DNA of 64,000 nt from Zerene cesonia (taxonomy: Eukaryota > Arthropoda > Insecta > Lepidoptera > Pieridae), in the NCBI RefSeq assembly GCF_012273895.1, contig NC_052117.1, positions 5,526,406 through 5,590,405 of the forward strand, read 5' to 3'. The notes below the pieces were generated by a model. The model was not told where the DNA came from, ran no database searches, and worked only from the letters and a program-made list of their open reading frames with translations. The translations under genes were made by a program, and so were the position numbers. Positions 1 to 12,470 of the stretch are shown here, piece by piece. The stretch's first letter is position 1; each line of letters starts with the position of its first letter.

Positions 1-82
1 CTTCAATCTCAACAATCTAATCGTCGTTATTTTTATTCCAATCTCTCAGAGGTAAGCTCATTAAATATTTTTATGACCAACA

Positions 83-270
83 TTAAATGCGAAAGTTTGT
101 AAGGATGTGTGTGTGTTTTTTGCTCTTTCACGCAAAAACTACTGAACCGATTGCAATGAAATTTGGTACGTAGACAGCTGGACAACTGAAATAACATATA
201 GGCAACTTTTTATCCCGATATTCCTTCGGGATACGGACTTACGCGGGTGAAACCGCGAGGCGCAGCAAGT
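83..270 (+). mobile_element. Lep1-like non-autonomous Helitron copy
   Basis: It shares with the copies at 32.2, 51.8, 57.7 and 63.4 kb the blocks aatgcgaaagtttgtaagg, ctttcacgcaaaaact, cgattgcaatgaaatttgg, tttttatcccgatattcc and a 3' end gaaaccgcgaggcgcagcaagt. This is the well-known lepidopteran Lep1-type Helitron family, whose 3' end is normally CTAGT; this copy has CAAGT. Confidence 0.75.
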
Positions 271-3029
271 AATAAATAATCCTTGTTGATGCGCTTCAGG
301 TAGCTAAATGGACGGTATTTTTAACAGCCTAAACATACGTGCTCGCACTATATCATATTATATTAGTTCAAACTTGAACGAATGAATACACCATTCAACG
401 AGTCTCCTTTTGAAGCGCTTATAAAGTTTAATTTAGAATCAACGGTGTGGAAAACAATATTAACAGAGGAGAGATCAGCGAGAAACTTTCGTGCTTCTCT
501 TTTTAAATCACACTAATTATAGTTTTCGTTTGAGGATGGCCACCGTCATCCGTCATGTCACGTCACGTCATGCGCATCTACAAACCACATTATTGAGTAT
601 TTAGAAATGTACAGAAACAAATACTCCTTCACTACTGAACAAATATGACATTCAGTGTCTTTATGTTTCTACTTTATGTGGGAGGTTTATGTGTCGATAA
701 AAGGGCCGGCAAATCACCCATGACTGTGATTAGACTGCACAGAGTCGTCGGCAGCGATCACTTCGCAATAAACGACCCGCACGATTAGTAGCGGATTTCT
801 TAATACACCTAAGCCCAATTGCGTAATGTTATTAGACGGATCTAACACATTTTTTCCTCCCAACAAATTACCAAAGACTTGTCTAACAAATTTTTCTTTA
901 TTTACATTCTCATGAGCTTTTATACTTATTACACTTTCGAGATATATGTGATTTAACAAATACACGTCAGTTTGTTCAAATAATATCCTAAATACGCTAT
1001 CCCTAAAGTGAATAAGGCATTTATACCTTCAAAAAGGGTTCAATGTAAATAGTTTTGGGGTGAATGAGTTATCACGTTCGCAAACATTACGTGCCAGTAG
1101 TTAAATTGATATGAACTTTTATTTATGGTTAATATTTGCGCTCGTGTTCGTATGAGTGAATTTTTTTGCGTTTCCAAAAATGTATACAATTTAACGTAAA
1201 CCGCATAAATTAAGAAATTGGTCTATGTATAAATTAAATTGTTCAAACTATAAAATGAATTTTTAAATTAATATAATCTAAGTCTTCACTGGAGGATTCC
1301 CGACATTCCATTGAGTGTTTATAACAACCAAACTTGGCCAAATCGAGAATCTCGAAATTCACTTTAAATCTAGCGGCAAGGAACGTGCGCTCACAGACTG
1401 TTCCTTAACTCTATAATAAGGTATCAGTGTGTCCGAAATAGCCCCTGGGAGTTAAACTTTTACCCATCTCATATTAGGACGAAATAAATTTTTCATTATA
1501 CATTTATTGCTAATGACGTCTATGAAAGCCTATCCAAAAATGTGCATGGCTATAATTAAGATAGATAGAGAGATAGCTAGAATCAAAACATTCAAAATTA
1601 GATAAAATAATCCTGTATAATAAAAATAAATGCACGTGTTTCTTAAAATGTGGCATTTTTTAGTCCCTATCCTAATACAATATATAAATAAAAAGTCCTA
1701 AACTTCGCCTGGTAATGTTATCTTCGTTAGATGCTTAATTAACAATGGACTCTATTCGTGTAAAAACTTTGGACCGTTCGTAAACGAGATTGAAGTCGCA
1801 AAAAATCCCTTGAATTTACACGTTATCGTTAATTATGAACGGTAACTATATACTTTTGCTAACTGTCCGTACGCATAGAGCCCCAAGCTAAATGTAAATT
1901 GAGGCTGAATTCAAACTGACCACATCTATATGTTTAATTTGTTGGCGCATGCATGCTAAAGTTACACTGCTGGAAAGTTATGTAAAATTCTAGCTAATGA
2001 TTTACCGACATGGGATTGAAATGTAGTGTAAATTATGGCTACTGACAAAGATAAGACTTTAATTTGTATACAACATTATTCATAATATATTAAAATTTGA
2101 AATTGGTGTTTTAAAATCTATACCTATATACATTTTGAGGGTTCCGTATTCAATGGATAAAACGTTGCAGTTATTTGTTATACTGAAAAATAATCGCGCA
2201 ATACAAAACATTCAAAGCAAATATCGTATTATGATAAAAGTATTGATATTTCCAAAATAAACATAATTTCTCGAGAGTATTAGGTAAACAGGCAGGAAAA
2301 GCTGATTTATAAGCCAATAATCCTTGTTCAATATGATTTTAAATAAGAAAATGGATTTAAGAGAGCTTCGACGTATTCGTATTCGCATTAAAGAGTTCTC
2401 TTTGCAAACGCTCCTTAAAGATACTGAGTTATTGAAAACCAGCCCTGAATTGCTCCTAATAATTATTTGTAAGTACACAAACCTTTGTCCTTTTTGGATT
2501 CATCTATTTACTACCAAAACGTTTATTTCTAATACTATATTGATTCCATTGTGTTGAACGTAATTGTATACGTAAATAGAACAGCTATTTCTCATCATAA
2601 ATCTTTTGTCGAACTTTGTTTTTATGAAGTGTTATTGTTTTCTATTTAGATTAAACAATGCAATGAAACAATTTAAATATGTATTATGCATCATTGCAGA
2701 GTGGAACACTGGTTTACACGAACACACATAAATACTGTAAAGCCTGTGTTATGCAAATATTTACGTTCATTTGAATACCAGTTACGGAAAATATGTATTG
2801 ATTGCAATGTATTTTTGATTGTTTCAGATTATTTGATTGAAGCATCGCCAATAAATGTTTGTATATCAAAATAAAACTTTATTTCACATTACGTGTGTCA
2901 ATTAGTTGTTACTATTAGAACTTTATTATCGAGGGGTGTTTTTAATGATACTAAACGTTTATAGTTCTAGACTTTATACCTCATAACTTGAACTATTCTA
3001 TGTACAAAGGCGGGCATACCTTGACAAGG
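271..3029. other. AT-rich spacer, nothing supportable
   Basis: Stops are frequent in all frames. The longest open stretches (about 60-90 codons) have AT-driven composition and no recognisable motif. Confidence 0.6.
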
Positions 3030-3100
3030 ACTCTTATAAAGGATGGACGGTGGTAATCGCTCGCTACCTGGCGGCCCACCAGCTAGTTTGGCCGCTTTTT
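3030..3100 (+). mobile_element. R1 fragment (3' part)
   Basis: ggacggtggtaatcgctcgc and gcggcccaccagctagtttg match the region before the tail of R1. Confidence 0.4.
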
Positions 3101-3459
3101 CATTAATAAATGTTAGTTTTGTTATTTTGTTTTCCTATATATTTTACAGATTTCTGTATAATAGCATGAAAGTTACTTATTATAATGCGAAGGTTATAAT
3201 GTAATATACTATGATAACTACCCCAAAGTACGCTCTGTTAATATCCAATACTTTCCTTTTTTTCTTCATAAATCCTTGCTTTATCCCATGCCATGGCTGG
3301 TTATCCATTTAGAGGCGCGAAGTGGTCCGCAAATAAGATACAAATTTCATCAATAATTTCTTCCGGACTGAACTCGTACAAAGATAAGATACTTATCTTA
3401 TCAGTTATTTTCTTGTTATCTAAGATACTCATCGAAATGATAACGAAATCGATTAATCA

Positions 3460-3535
3460 AGGACCATGATGGTCTGCAAATGTTCTTGGGCTGGTCTTAC
3501 CATCAGATGACCACCAGAAATATGAAGGTATAGTA
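3460..3535 (+). mobile_element. R1 fragment (3' part)
   Basis: tctgcaaatgttcttgggct and cttaccatcagatgaccacc match the 3' half of R1. Confidence 0.35.
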
Positions 3536-4020
3536 GTATAAACACGATACTAAATTGTTGCTAAATAGTCCGCATTAGCACAGCCAAGAAAATTATAAGG
3601 AAAACGTTCAAGCTAGTAAATGAAGCCAATGCTTTACGGGACGCCAAAATGTACACAGATATTAAAGGAAATCGAACTTAAACGCTGATAAACTCTTTCT
3701 TAAAACACGATCCTCGTTAGAATCTCTCTAAGCTTCTAAGAAGCAAGTTTTCTGTAAAGTAATTATCAGTTCAAGCACGATCTTGTTAGGATTTGGAATT
3801 GTTCAAATACGGAGAAATAATTTACCAAGTTTCTTACAGAGTTTACTTCATGTATCGTAATATGATTTTCAACCGACTTTAATGTTCTATAATGGATTGG
3901 AGTGTTTATAACAATCGTTTTTTTTTACATTTCGTTTACTTTATTATTATAATGTTCAATTTTACTTGGAATAGAGTCTAATAGTTTGAATAGTGTACTA
4001 GTTTTATCAATATTATGTCC

Positions 4021-4075
4021 CTTTGGAGGCCCGTATCCTTTGCCTTACCCTTCTCAGTCCATTAGCATACTTAGT
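4021..4075 (+). mobile_element. R1 fragment (5' part)
   Basis: ggcccgtatcctttgcctta followed by cccttctcagtccattagca matches the beginning of the R1 module. Confidence 0.35.
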
Positions 4076-4163
4076 TTAATATCTAATAATTCTAAAATAC
4101 TTGGATGGATTGAATAAATAACGTACGTAACAATATGTAAGTGGATTTCATTTCAATTTATCT

Positions 4164-4326
4164 ACATCTACACTAAATTTGATCACGAGGCAGGATTCGA
4201 ACCTGCGTTTCTTGCCTAACCGTAGCCTGCCTTGTGATCAATTTTTTTCTATTCTTTCAAAATTTCTCATTTATAAAGCATTTCAATGCTATAAAACTAA
4301 AAATTAAATTTTTACATCTACACTAA
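4164..4326. mobile_element. About 137-bp insertion flanked by a 13-bp direct repeat, with a T-arm-like palindrome
   Basis: acatctacactaa occurs at 4164-4176 and 4314-4326. Between them, 4180-4240 is a 61-bp inverted-repeat unit with TGATCACRAG arms. On the minus strand it holds GCAGG-TTCGAAT-CCTGC, a perfect tRNA T-arm (5-bp stem, 7-base loop) and pol III box B. It is too short for a tRNA and lacks a D-arm. Confidence 0.45.
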
Positions 4327-4884
4327 TTTACATTATAATTTTAAAGAGGAAAGATTTTTAGTTTTGTATTCGACGAATACACTTAAATATATTTATAAAA
4401 CTACAAAAGAAATATCGATTTGAAAATTTCAGCAGGGGCAAGTGTTACTTGTCTTAAATAAAACGAAACAATCAATAAACACGAAGTTGCTGAATTTTTA
4501 TTGTTTTATAGTACATATATTTAATGGGAACAATATCAGATTATAGTTATTTTGCCAGCATCTTCTTAATTATAAACGAAATATTATATCCATTAAAAGG
4601 AGACAAAGAATCAAATCATACTTAAGTGCAGGGTATTTTGAAATATTGCGGTAAGAAAATGAGGGTAGGAGAAATTTCAAAAGAGCGGTGTACCCTCGTC
4701 AAGGTAAGTGAAAATGACAAGTGCTTCCGACCAAGCTTTTAGTTATACCTGAAAAGATATCGAGATTTAATATTATGTCCCTGTAGCCAATGTATGGTGG
4801 AATATTATTGAACTTTTGACTTATACGAATTATTCGTTTTATAAACTGTACCTAATTTTTAATGTGGCACAAATTTTAATGATT

Positions 4885-4977
4885 AAAGTGGCAGGGAGCC
4901 GCTGGACTCAGGCCGCTGGTGATCGGTCGTTTTGGAAATCTTTGGGGGAGGCCTATGTCCAAGAGTGGACGTCATAA
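4885..4977 (+). pseudogene. RTE-like LINE ORF C-terminus, 5'-truncated
   Basis: In frame from about 4885 it reads AGSRWTQAAGDRSFWKSLGE then AYVQEWTS and stops at TAA 4975-4977. The W...W(K/R)..GEAYVQQW block is the usual C-terminal end of reverse-transcriptase ORFs of RTE-type LINEs in moths and butterflies. The rest of the LINE is missing. Confidence 0.65.
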
Positions 4978-4994
4978 AAGGCTGCAACGACGAA

Positions 4995-5278
4995 TTTTTA
5001 ATGTGGGAGTCGAGCACACTTCGACAGTAATTGATTAAATTGGACCAGCTCGCACCGAAGAAGGTACCACAACCCCACAGAAGAGCGGCGTGAAGTAATA
5101 CTGCATGTAAAAGCTACAGTATTTTGTATGATGGGTCCGTAACGTTTTCCTCAACCTCCTCTATCCTTTATTCCTATCGACAATCCTTTTCTCTTCCTTT
5201 ACCCTTTAAAGACAACGCCTTTGCAGAAATCCTACCATTTTAACCTCGGTCACCAGGTCAGTTGAATGCTATGACTTA
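4995..5278 (+). mobile_element. Composite repeat R1 with extra 5' module
   Basis: The 5' module gtgggagtcgagcacacttcg ... ggaccagctcgcaccgaaga ... agcggcgtgaagtaatactg is followed by the R1 module (tttcctcaacctcctctatcc to caccaggtcagttgaatgct). The same two-module order is seen at 42640-42910, so the full family is longer than the R1 copies elsewhere. Confidence 0.6.
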
Positions 5279-5611
5279 AAAAATGCACTTTATTTGTAAG
5301 TTGAAATAGCCATTAACAACTTTATCTCGTTCTCGTTTCAAAAACTGCTTTCAACAATACGTATGTTTCGTTTTAAATTGGTTTTTAGATAGGTAGTTAG
5401 CACTTAGTTTACTAAAGTTTGAACTTTTCCAATGCATATTTTATTTTTTGAATTTTTGTACATATAGGTACCTACTATGGGTATACTGGAATTTTATTTC
5501 CAACTTATTATATATAAATTAATTTATAAAGACATTTAAACGGATTTTACGTACGATATGTTAAATTACCATTGACTTCGCACGCGCTACATTCTAAGTA
5601 GTTTAATAGGT

Positions 5612-5752
5612 CTTATAACTACGTATAAATCTTCCTCTTGAATCACTCTATCTTTTCAAAAAAGCTCCATCAAAGTGTGTTACGTAATTTTAAAGATTTA
5701 GGCATACATAGTGATAGAGAATGCGACTTCGATTTATACTATGTAGTGATAT
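5612..5752 (-). mobile_element. Helitron-like repeat, third subfamily, truncated
   Basis: Shares cctcttgaatcactctatct, ttaaagatttaggcatacat and ttatactatgtagtgat with the 27.0-kb copy. The CTAGT end is missing. Confidence 0.6.
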
Positions 5753-7904
5753 TACTCTTTATTGGTCTCAAAAATTGGTTTATCTTCGTGTGCGACTTGT
5801 AGAGAGTTTAAATAGGAGCTGATTTTACGATTCTTCCAATTCATTCGTCATTTATTTGAAACGTCGAATGTAAAGGAATCAAAGAAAACATATTAAAATA
5901 ATCTATTATTAATATATTCCAAATGTATAACACTCACGCAAAATGAAGCAAGAATATACAATTAATATTTATCATTAAAATATATTCTTTAATTAGCAGT
6001 TGCCCAATTCAAGAGCTTTTCAACTTTAAAATTATTATAAAAGCGTACCTGTTAAATATTTCAAACCATTTCGCAAAATCGTTGACCTGTTAAGTGAAAT
6101 CAGTCAAACAATTTAAGTCAAAACTTGTTTTAAAAATTCATTTGATTTTAATTAGATCTTACAATTTGCTCAATTTCGTTGCAAAATAATTCTAATATTT
6201 GATTGCGTTTAAAGGTCTAAATTCTGAACTTTTGGATTGTAACCTCTGTATTGTTAAACTCTTAAGTAACAAAAGAAATATTTTAAATATCCCTTTAGGA
6301 AATTTGTACCGAATTCGTGAAGGAATGTGACTAAGACATTGAATAAGAGTTTTGAAGATAGCTAACAATTACAACGTCTTCAGGGAAACGTAAAACAGTC
6401 ATAAAATTAACTTTAATACGCTAAACGAGGAACACTGTTACGGAACTCGTGATATCGAAAGTTGTTTATTAAAGAAAGTTCGCTTCAGCTGAGGATGTGA
6501 GATTAATAAAAGTTAGTGGCATTTTTATAGGTTTAAGCATCGCTTTAAAATTACTTTACAAAACGGTTGTCTTCACTGTTCATAAAATTATAGCTACATA
6601 GAAATTTTCCAGGGTAAAAAAAGAGTATTTTAAGCACTTTTTTTTTCGAAAGCTTTTCGGGTTTCACAAATACATATTTAGGTAGTCATTTAATTATAGA
6701 AATTGCTTCTGTTATTAATATTACTTTAAAAAAATCACACTTTCAATTAGCATTAATATTATTCTAATAATGATATATATCGTGTATACATATGATTACA
6801 TCTGCGACCCTAATCCGAAGCAAAACATGTTGCAAGTATAGATAAAAAGATAGTTTAAATATAAACGATCTAAGGATATATTCTACCTCTTTACATATCA
6901 ATTATTTTTAGGTTAAAACTATGACTAGATGCATAAATTCAATTTATTTGCTTTAACCTTCTTTCCATAACTACCAGACTTTTCTATATAACATGCACCA
7001 ACAAAAGAAAGCGTAATAAACAACAGACTTGCAATAAAGTGGAGTGATGGATTGCCACTATTATTATTTCGAAATCCCCTTGTGAATATTCCCACGAAAT
7101 GTAAGATCATGCTTATGACTTGGAAATTTTCGAATAATTTATAAGTTAATTTCTAGTAGTTTGAGTAAGTACTTATTCAGCAATATGCCTGGACCATTAA
7201 TCATATAAATGCAGTAATCGTGTAAGTCAAATAAGGAACGATAACTATTATCGTTATGTTTATTTGTGTTAAAACTTGAAAAATTGTACCCAATGACATA
7301 GGATGAATAAACTGACAAATAGTTTTTGTTTATTTAGTAATTAAACCTTTTGTACCACGTGCCGGCATACCAGCCGACTTCTCAATGTCTTTCTCATAAT
7401 ATTCATTAATTAAAAAATGTATGTGATCTTGTAACGAATAATGATCATTTTTAAATAATTACTAAAAGGGAGGACATTTATTATGGAGAACCATTGGTTA
7501 ATATTTTAAATAACGTCAAAATTGTTCTAATAATGTGCGGAGGCATCATACATTTCAAAACTGTGAAGCAACGAAATTACCATTTTTTTAAAACATAATT
7601 TATGTAATCCAAGCGTATTTGAATGCGTTCAAATTGTTCGGCAAAAATATTCGTTAAGTCTTTATGCGTAATTTGACGCGAATGACAGTTTTGTATTTCT
7701 AATTAGACAATGTACCTAACAACCGTAACTTTGCGGGAAATTTTTTTCTACCAACAATCGTAAAGATTAAACTCCCCTTTCAGCATCGTTAGAGCTTAAT
7801 TGTTAAATGTGAGATGTAAAAGGAAATGAATTTTATTATTAGTGACTGGGTTATTTTCCATTAAGCACATGAGCTAGATATGATAATACATCTTAAACAA
7901 CAAT

Positions 7905-7960
7905 TATTTCAATCAATCAAACACTCTTTATTGTCTTTGTATCTATAAATATTTTGCCTC
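7905..7960 (-). mobile_element. Possible LINE 3' tail, reverse
   Basis: atttcaatcaatcaaacactctttattg resembles a reversed short-tandem tail plus AATAAAG signal. Nothing diagnostic follows. Confidence 0.25.
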
Positions 7961-8139
7961 TAATCATAAAAATATCCCGCAATAGTTGCATATTTCCCAC
8001 TTCAATTATTTTAAATACATTTAGCACCTGCAATACCTGTGTTTCACACGCATTCGACCCCGTCAATAAACAGCTTGTATACAAGAAACCAAGTCGCATA
8101 AAACCTCAAGCACTTCTTTGACTACAAGAGCCGTTTGTG

Positions 8140-8285
8140 CCCTTGTTTAAGGCGCCCCGGGTCGTTAGCGGAATTCCACTCTGTCAGCAATAGGTTGTAA
8201 AGTGATTTTTACGGCCTCCTTATTTCAAGACGGGACCTTGACATGCTTTATGATTTCTGAACGACGGGCCATCTGTACCGATTTT
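8140..8285. other. GC-richer non-coding patch
   Basis: ggcgccccgggtcgttagcg and gacgggaccttgacatgctt stand out against AT-rich flanks. No open frame and no repeat partner in the window. It may be a conserved non-coding element; this is only a composition argument. Confidence 0.25.
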
Positions 8286-8889
8286 TTCCATTTATTCATT
8301 ATCAAAATGTACTACCGTATTTGACATAATATTTATATATTATTATAATATTATAAATAAAGTATGCGTCAATTTGATGATACTGTTCCATGCATTAAAA
8401 CGTCTAGAAGTAGTATGGAAGTAACAAAAGTTAAGGCTTTTTGCGACTAGTACAATAAGTAGGGGAAAAAATAATAATTCGCTGTTCCACAAATCAGTAC
8501 AGTTTAGTGTCTAATATAGCACTAACCACGAGCGAGCCCGTGTACTGTTTCTAAAATAAACAGAGAAAGCAACTACGTTTCGTAATGAATTTGAGTTAAC
8601 AGAAAACTCCCTCTGTGGCCTTCTATATTTTTGTTTTCCTCGGGGGATTCAAACTTCCTGGTGAACTCCAACAAATTTCCCAGATAAATGAGTCGGTCAA
8701 CCCAAATTTGCAGTAATTTTTATTTTATGTCAATGATGTACATTGCATAGATTTTTTCTTCAATTGAGATGGCATAAACATATATTTTTATTTGGAAAAT
8801 GAACATTTGTCGCCATTTTGAGAGAAACACCTATCATTTTTAAATGAAATGATCCTTTCTGTGATTTTTTTTTTTATATAAATGTTGAT

Positions 8890-8965
8890 GCGTGTCATGG
8901 TGACCCATTTAAATTTGGCGTAGTTCTGACAATTTAGAGGTAGTTTAATTTTCACAGTTTGGAAA
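8890..8965 (+). repeat. Dispersed repeat fragment (gacccatttaaatttgg family)
   Basis: gtcatggtgacccatttaaatttgg and gtagttctgacaatttagag recur in diverged form at 29125-29190 and 40998-41060. Confidence 0.4.
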
Positions 8966-9114
8966 TGATGACAGCTGCTGCCTGGGCTCACGCAACCAGA
9001 CAGTTGCAATTCATACAAAATACAAACACTTCAATCAACAAGGCTTAGTGCACAATAAAAATACGATTGGGATTAGGTACGTACAACAAAATGTGCTATT
9101 CCAACAATGGTTTG

Positions 9115-9235
9115 GTTCCTTTGATGTAGGCTCACGTCAGCCGAATGCTGTTGAAACTTGTCTCAGCGTGAAATGCGTCGACAGGTCAGTGCGTCAGGGC
9201 ACATTATGACGGTGCCTTGAGTTTTTAATAACGTC
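9115..9235. other. GC-richer non-coding patch
   Basis: ggctcacgtcagccgaatgc, gcgtcgacaggtcagtgcgt, gacggtgccttgag. No open frame or repeat partner seen. Confidence 0.25.
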
Positions 9236-12144
9236 TGCTTATGAAATTAATAGGGGAGCAATATTTTTTGTTACAGCTTTACGGTCAGTGAGGCTGCGAA
9301 TTCAATGCGATTCTGTTGGCCATAGGAATAGAGATATTTAAGGTGAAATTGTAGAAGGCAACATAACAGTATTGTAAGTTTATTCGATTTGAATATATTG
9401 TGTTTAAAATATTTAAAAAACTCGAGGTTATCATATCATGAAAAACGCTAAAACGGACATCGGGAAAATAGTATGTAATGGATCCTAGTCAGTGATGCGC
9501 TAGTATTTTTATAATTATTTAGCGTCCTAATACAAATTACCTGTATTTTAGTCACCTTCCATAAAATTTTTAAAGTGTGTTACATACAGTCGGTGGGATA
9601 GATTTCGTTTTTGTACTAAAACTTGTTGGTTACTTTATTTTAAAGATTACTTACTTGATATCAACGCTTTGAAATTCGGCTAACGTAATAGAGCTATCGT
9701 AGAATGTAAAACGCATTTAATTTACAAAACAAGGAAAATTATGATAGATTTTTTTTTAACTTACAACGTTAGGATTGTATCTATACCACAAAAGGGGAAT
9801 ACTTTCTGATCTAAATAACCTTTATATTGATTTGTTATTGTCTATCAATCTATATCATTTATTATGTAAAAGGCCAAAGATAAAGTTGCCGATGTGATTT
9901 TTAAGCATATCTCAGGTAATTGCTATACGATTCTTAAACTTGATATTTTTAATGAAACAATTCTTTAAGACTTGCCACAGAAACGAATCATATACCATAA
10001 TTAAGAATTTAATAACAAATAATATGTGCACAATGGAAATATATCTCCTTTTTCATATAAGGATGATTCCGAGAACGCATTTGTTTTACTTCTTTGCGGA
10101 GCCCTATTTGTTCCAGCCAGCGCCTCCGAGAACACGAGATAAAAGTTTTTGTTAGCTATACATCTATTACCGTTTCTGTTTTGTCATAACATTCCATTAA
10201 ATATTTTCTTATTAAACAATAAACGTTAATTACTGAAATGTCGAATCAATCTGCACGTGATTATATATCTAATTGCGTTCTTAATGAAACCAATATATTT
10301 TTTGAAAGTCGAACGGTCGAGATATGAGAGTGGATTTTTTTTGAATTATCATCAGCTACTGCAACAAAGATTATAAAGAATTATGCGAAGAGCAAAGCTA
10401 CCTAATGAGTAAATAACCTGATAAAGCCTCAAGAGTATCTCAAAAGACTAAGATGGTTTTGAAATTGAAAGGAACAAATTTGAATTCATTTTGGCTACGT
10501 CTGGATTGCGACCCCTATTTCAATATAAATATACAAAGTTCTTTCTTCTCTTAATTTTTTCAGCATTGGTGTTTTCCATCGAATATTAATATTTTTTGCT
10601 TTGTGTCGTTATATGTAGACGAATGAAAGAAAAACTTAATTTAATTTAACCAATTTTTCGACCTCACTATTATTAGCTTCGGTAATTCTTTTCTGTTTTT
10701 GTATGTTAATAAAAAAAACGATGGATTTTCTTTTTCGTTAGACGTAGAGATATTGCAATTTGTTCTTTCTTTTATTTAAACCATTGTGCAAAAATACGTT
10801 ATTTTTAATAACAAAAAGTATAACTGTTCAAAACGATAAAACGATATTTGTTTCATCGATTTTAGTTAGTTCGTATAATGGTATTGATCTACATATATGT
10901 ACATTTGCACTGTGATTAAATGGAGTTTGTTTACTGTGCGTCAACTCGCCTTTAATATACCGATATCGGTCCGGTAGTTAATTTATTCACCTATATTTCA
11001 ACTGCATACACATTTTTTGAGTCAATTTATGAAAGAAAATGTGTAAATATTAAAACAAATATATTTTGTCATATAATCGCTTTAAGAAGATTGGAATCTA
11101 TATTTAAAATACACAAAGACGCTAAAATAAATTTAAAAAATAAGCTGCTATTTAAGTATAAAAGAAATAAGGAATCGGCTTACTGTAGACCAGTATCATC
11201 ATAAATTACAAAATAAAGTAATAAAGTTAAGTAAATACGGTAATATTTAAACTACCATAATTAATAAGCTACAGATCGCGATTCTGCTCACATGATACGA
11301 ACAAAGAGAAGGTAGGCACAATATACGGATGTGTAGGTTTAGTATCTGTTTCACAAATTTTAGAACGTGAGATTTAATACTTATAATAAGTTGAGTCACA
11401 CATACTATTATAATTACTATCTAGTTACGATTTGTGCACGTATTCTATATTTTTCTATATATTTTCATACTAATTTATGTATTTAGACCTTTCCATCTTT
11501 AAAAATTTAAAACACTATTAATTTTAATTAAATATAAAAATATACTCTATTTTAGAAAATATCCATGGAATACTCACGCTAGCGAGTGCAAAAAATCTTG
11601 CGTCATTTATTTTATGTCACGAACAGGTTCATATCAAAAGAGTAAGACACAGGTGTCGTCTTACAGATTGGTGTTACGATGAGCTCGCCCAACCCACGCT
11701 CATCAAAATTATTGTAGTCTCTTACTTGATTTATTCGCCATCTGTCTGCCATATGCTAGTGTATACCTGGATTAGCTTAATTAGGAGATTAGTGGTCAGT
11801 GAATTATATTATTATTATGCACAATGACATTAACACGAACGTACGAAATGGATTCTATAACTTAGGACGCACGAAATCAAAGCCAAGTTTTAGAATTGCT
11901 GAAAAAGAAATTTAGAATCAAAGAGTAGACTATAGGGTGACAGTAGAGAACTTCAACCTTACTATAACTCAATTCCATATCTAATTGACAAAATAAAATG
12001 TTGACAGAACAGTGAGTTTTAGCGTTAACACACACACCACTTTTTCAGAATATTCTTAGCTCTTCGCTTAATATAATTGACCCTAAAATAAATAGATATG
12101 AAAAAAAGCATGTCTCAGATTCTATCGAAGAAATAATATTAAAA
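9236..12144. other. AT-rich spacer, nothing supportable
   Basis: No coding motif, tRNA or clear repeat recognised. Confidence 0.6.
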
Positions 12145-12335
12145 AGCCCGTATCCTTTTCCTCACCCTTCCCAATCCATTCCCTTATTCCCGACGTCAAT
12201 TCTTTCCTTATCCTTTACCCCTTAAAAGCTGGTAACCCATGTGCAGTGGCCTCGCCTCTGCAAATGTTCATGGGCGATTGTAATCGCTTATCATCAGCCG
12301 GACCACAAGTTCAGTTGCCCGTAAGTGTACAAAAT
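12145..12335 (+). mobile_element. Repeat family R1 copy
   Basis: Shares tatccttttcctcacccttc, ccttaaaagctggtaaccca, caaatgttcatgggcgattg and tcatcagccggaccacaagt. Confidence 0.65.
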
Positions 12336-12338
12336 TTT

Positions 12339-12470
12339 AATTATTAAATTAAAATTTGATGTGTCCTTTTAAAGTGGGTGAAAATCGAAAATCTAAAGGA
12401 GTCCGTTAAATACAAGCGTATAAACATACAAACATACAAGAAACTAACAAAGCGTGATAAAATTATTAAA
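12339..12470 (+). mobile_element. Probable LINE/SINE 3' tail fragment
   Basis: Contains gtgggtgaaaatcgaaaatc and the repeated acatacaaacatacaag run typical of retroelement 3' tails in Lepidoptera. Directly follows the R1 copy. Confidence 0.35.

Larger units (their letters stand above)
5279..8139. other. AT-rich spacer, no gene seen
   Basis: Apart from the repeat fragments at 5612-5752 and 7905-7960, nothing recognisable. Confidence 0.6.

Noticed and set aside
4180..4240. A complete tRNA gene on the minus strand
   Set aside because: The T-arm is perfect but the unit is only 61 bp, and no D-arm or anticodon arm can be placed.
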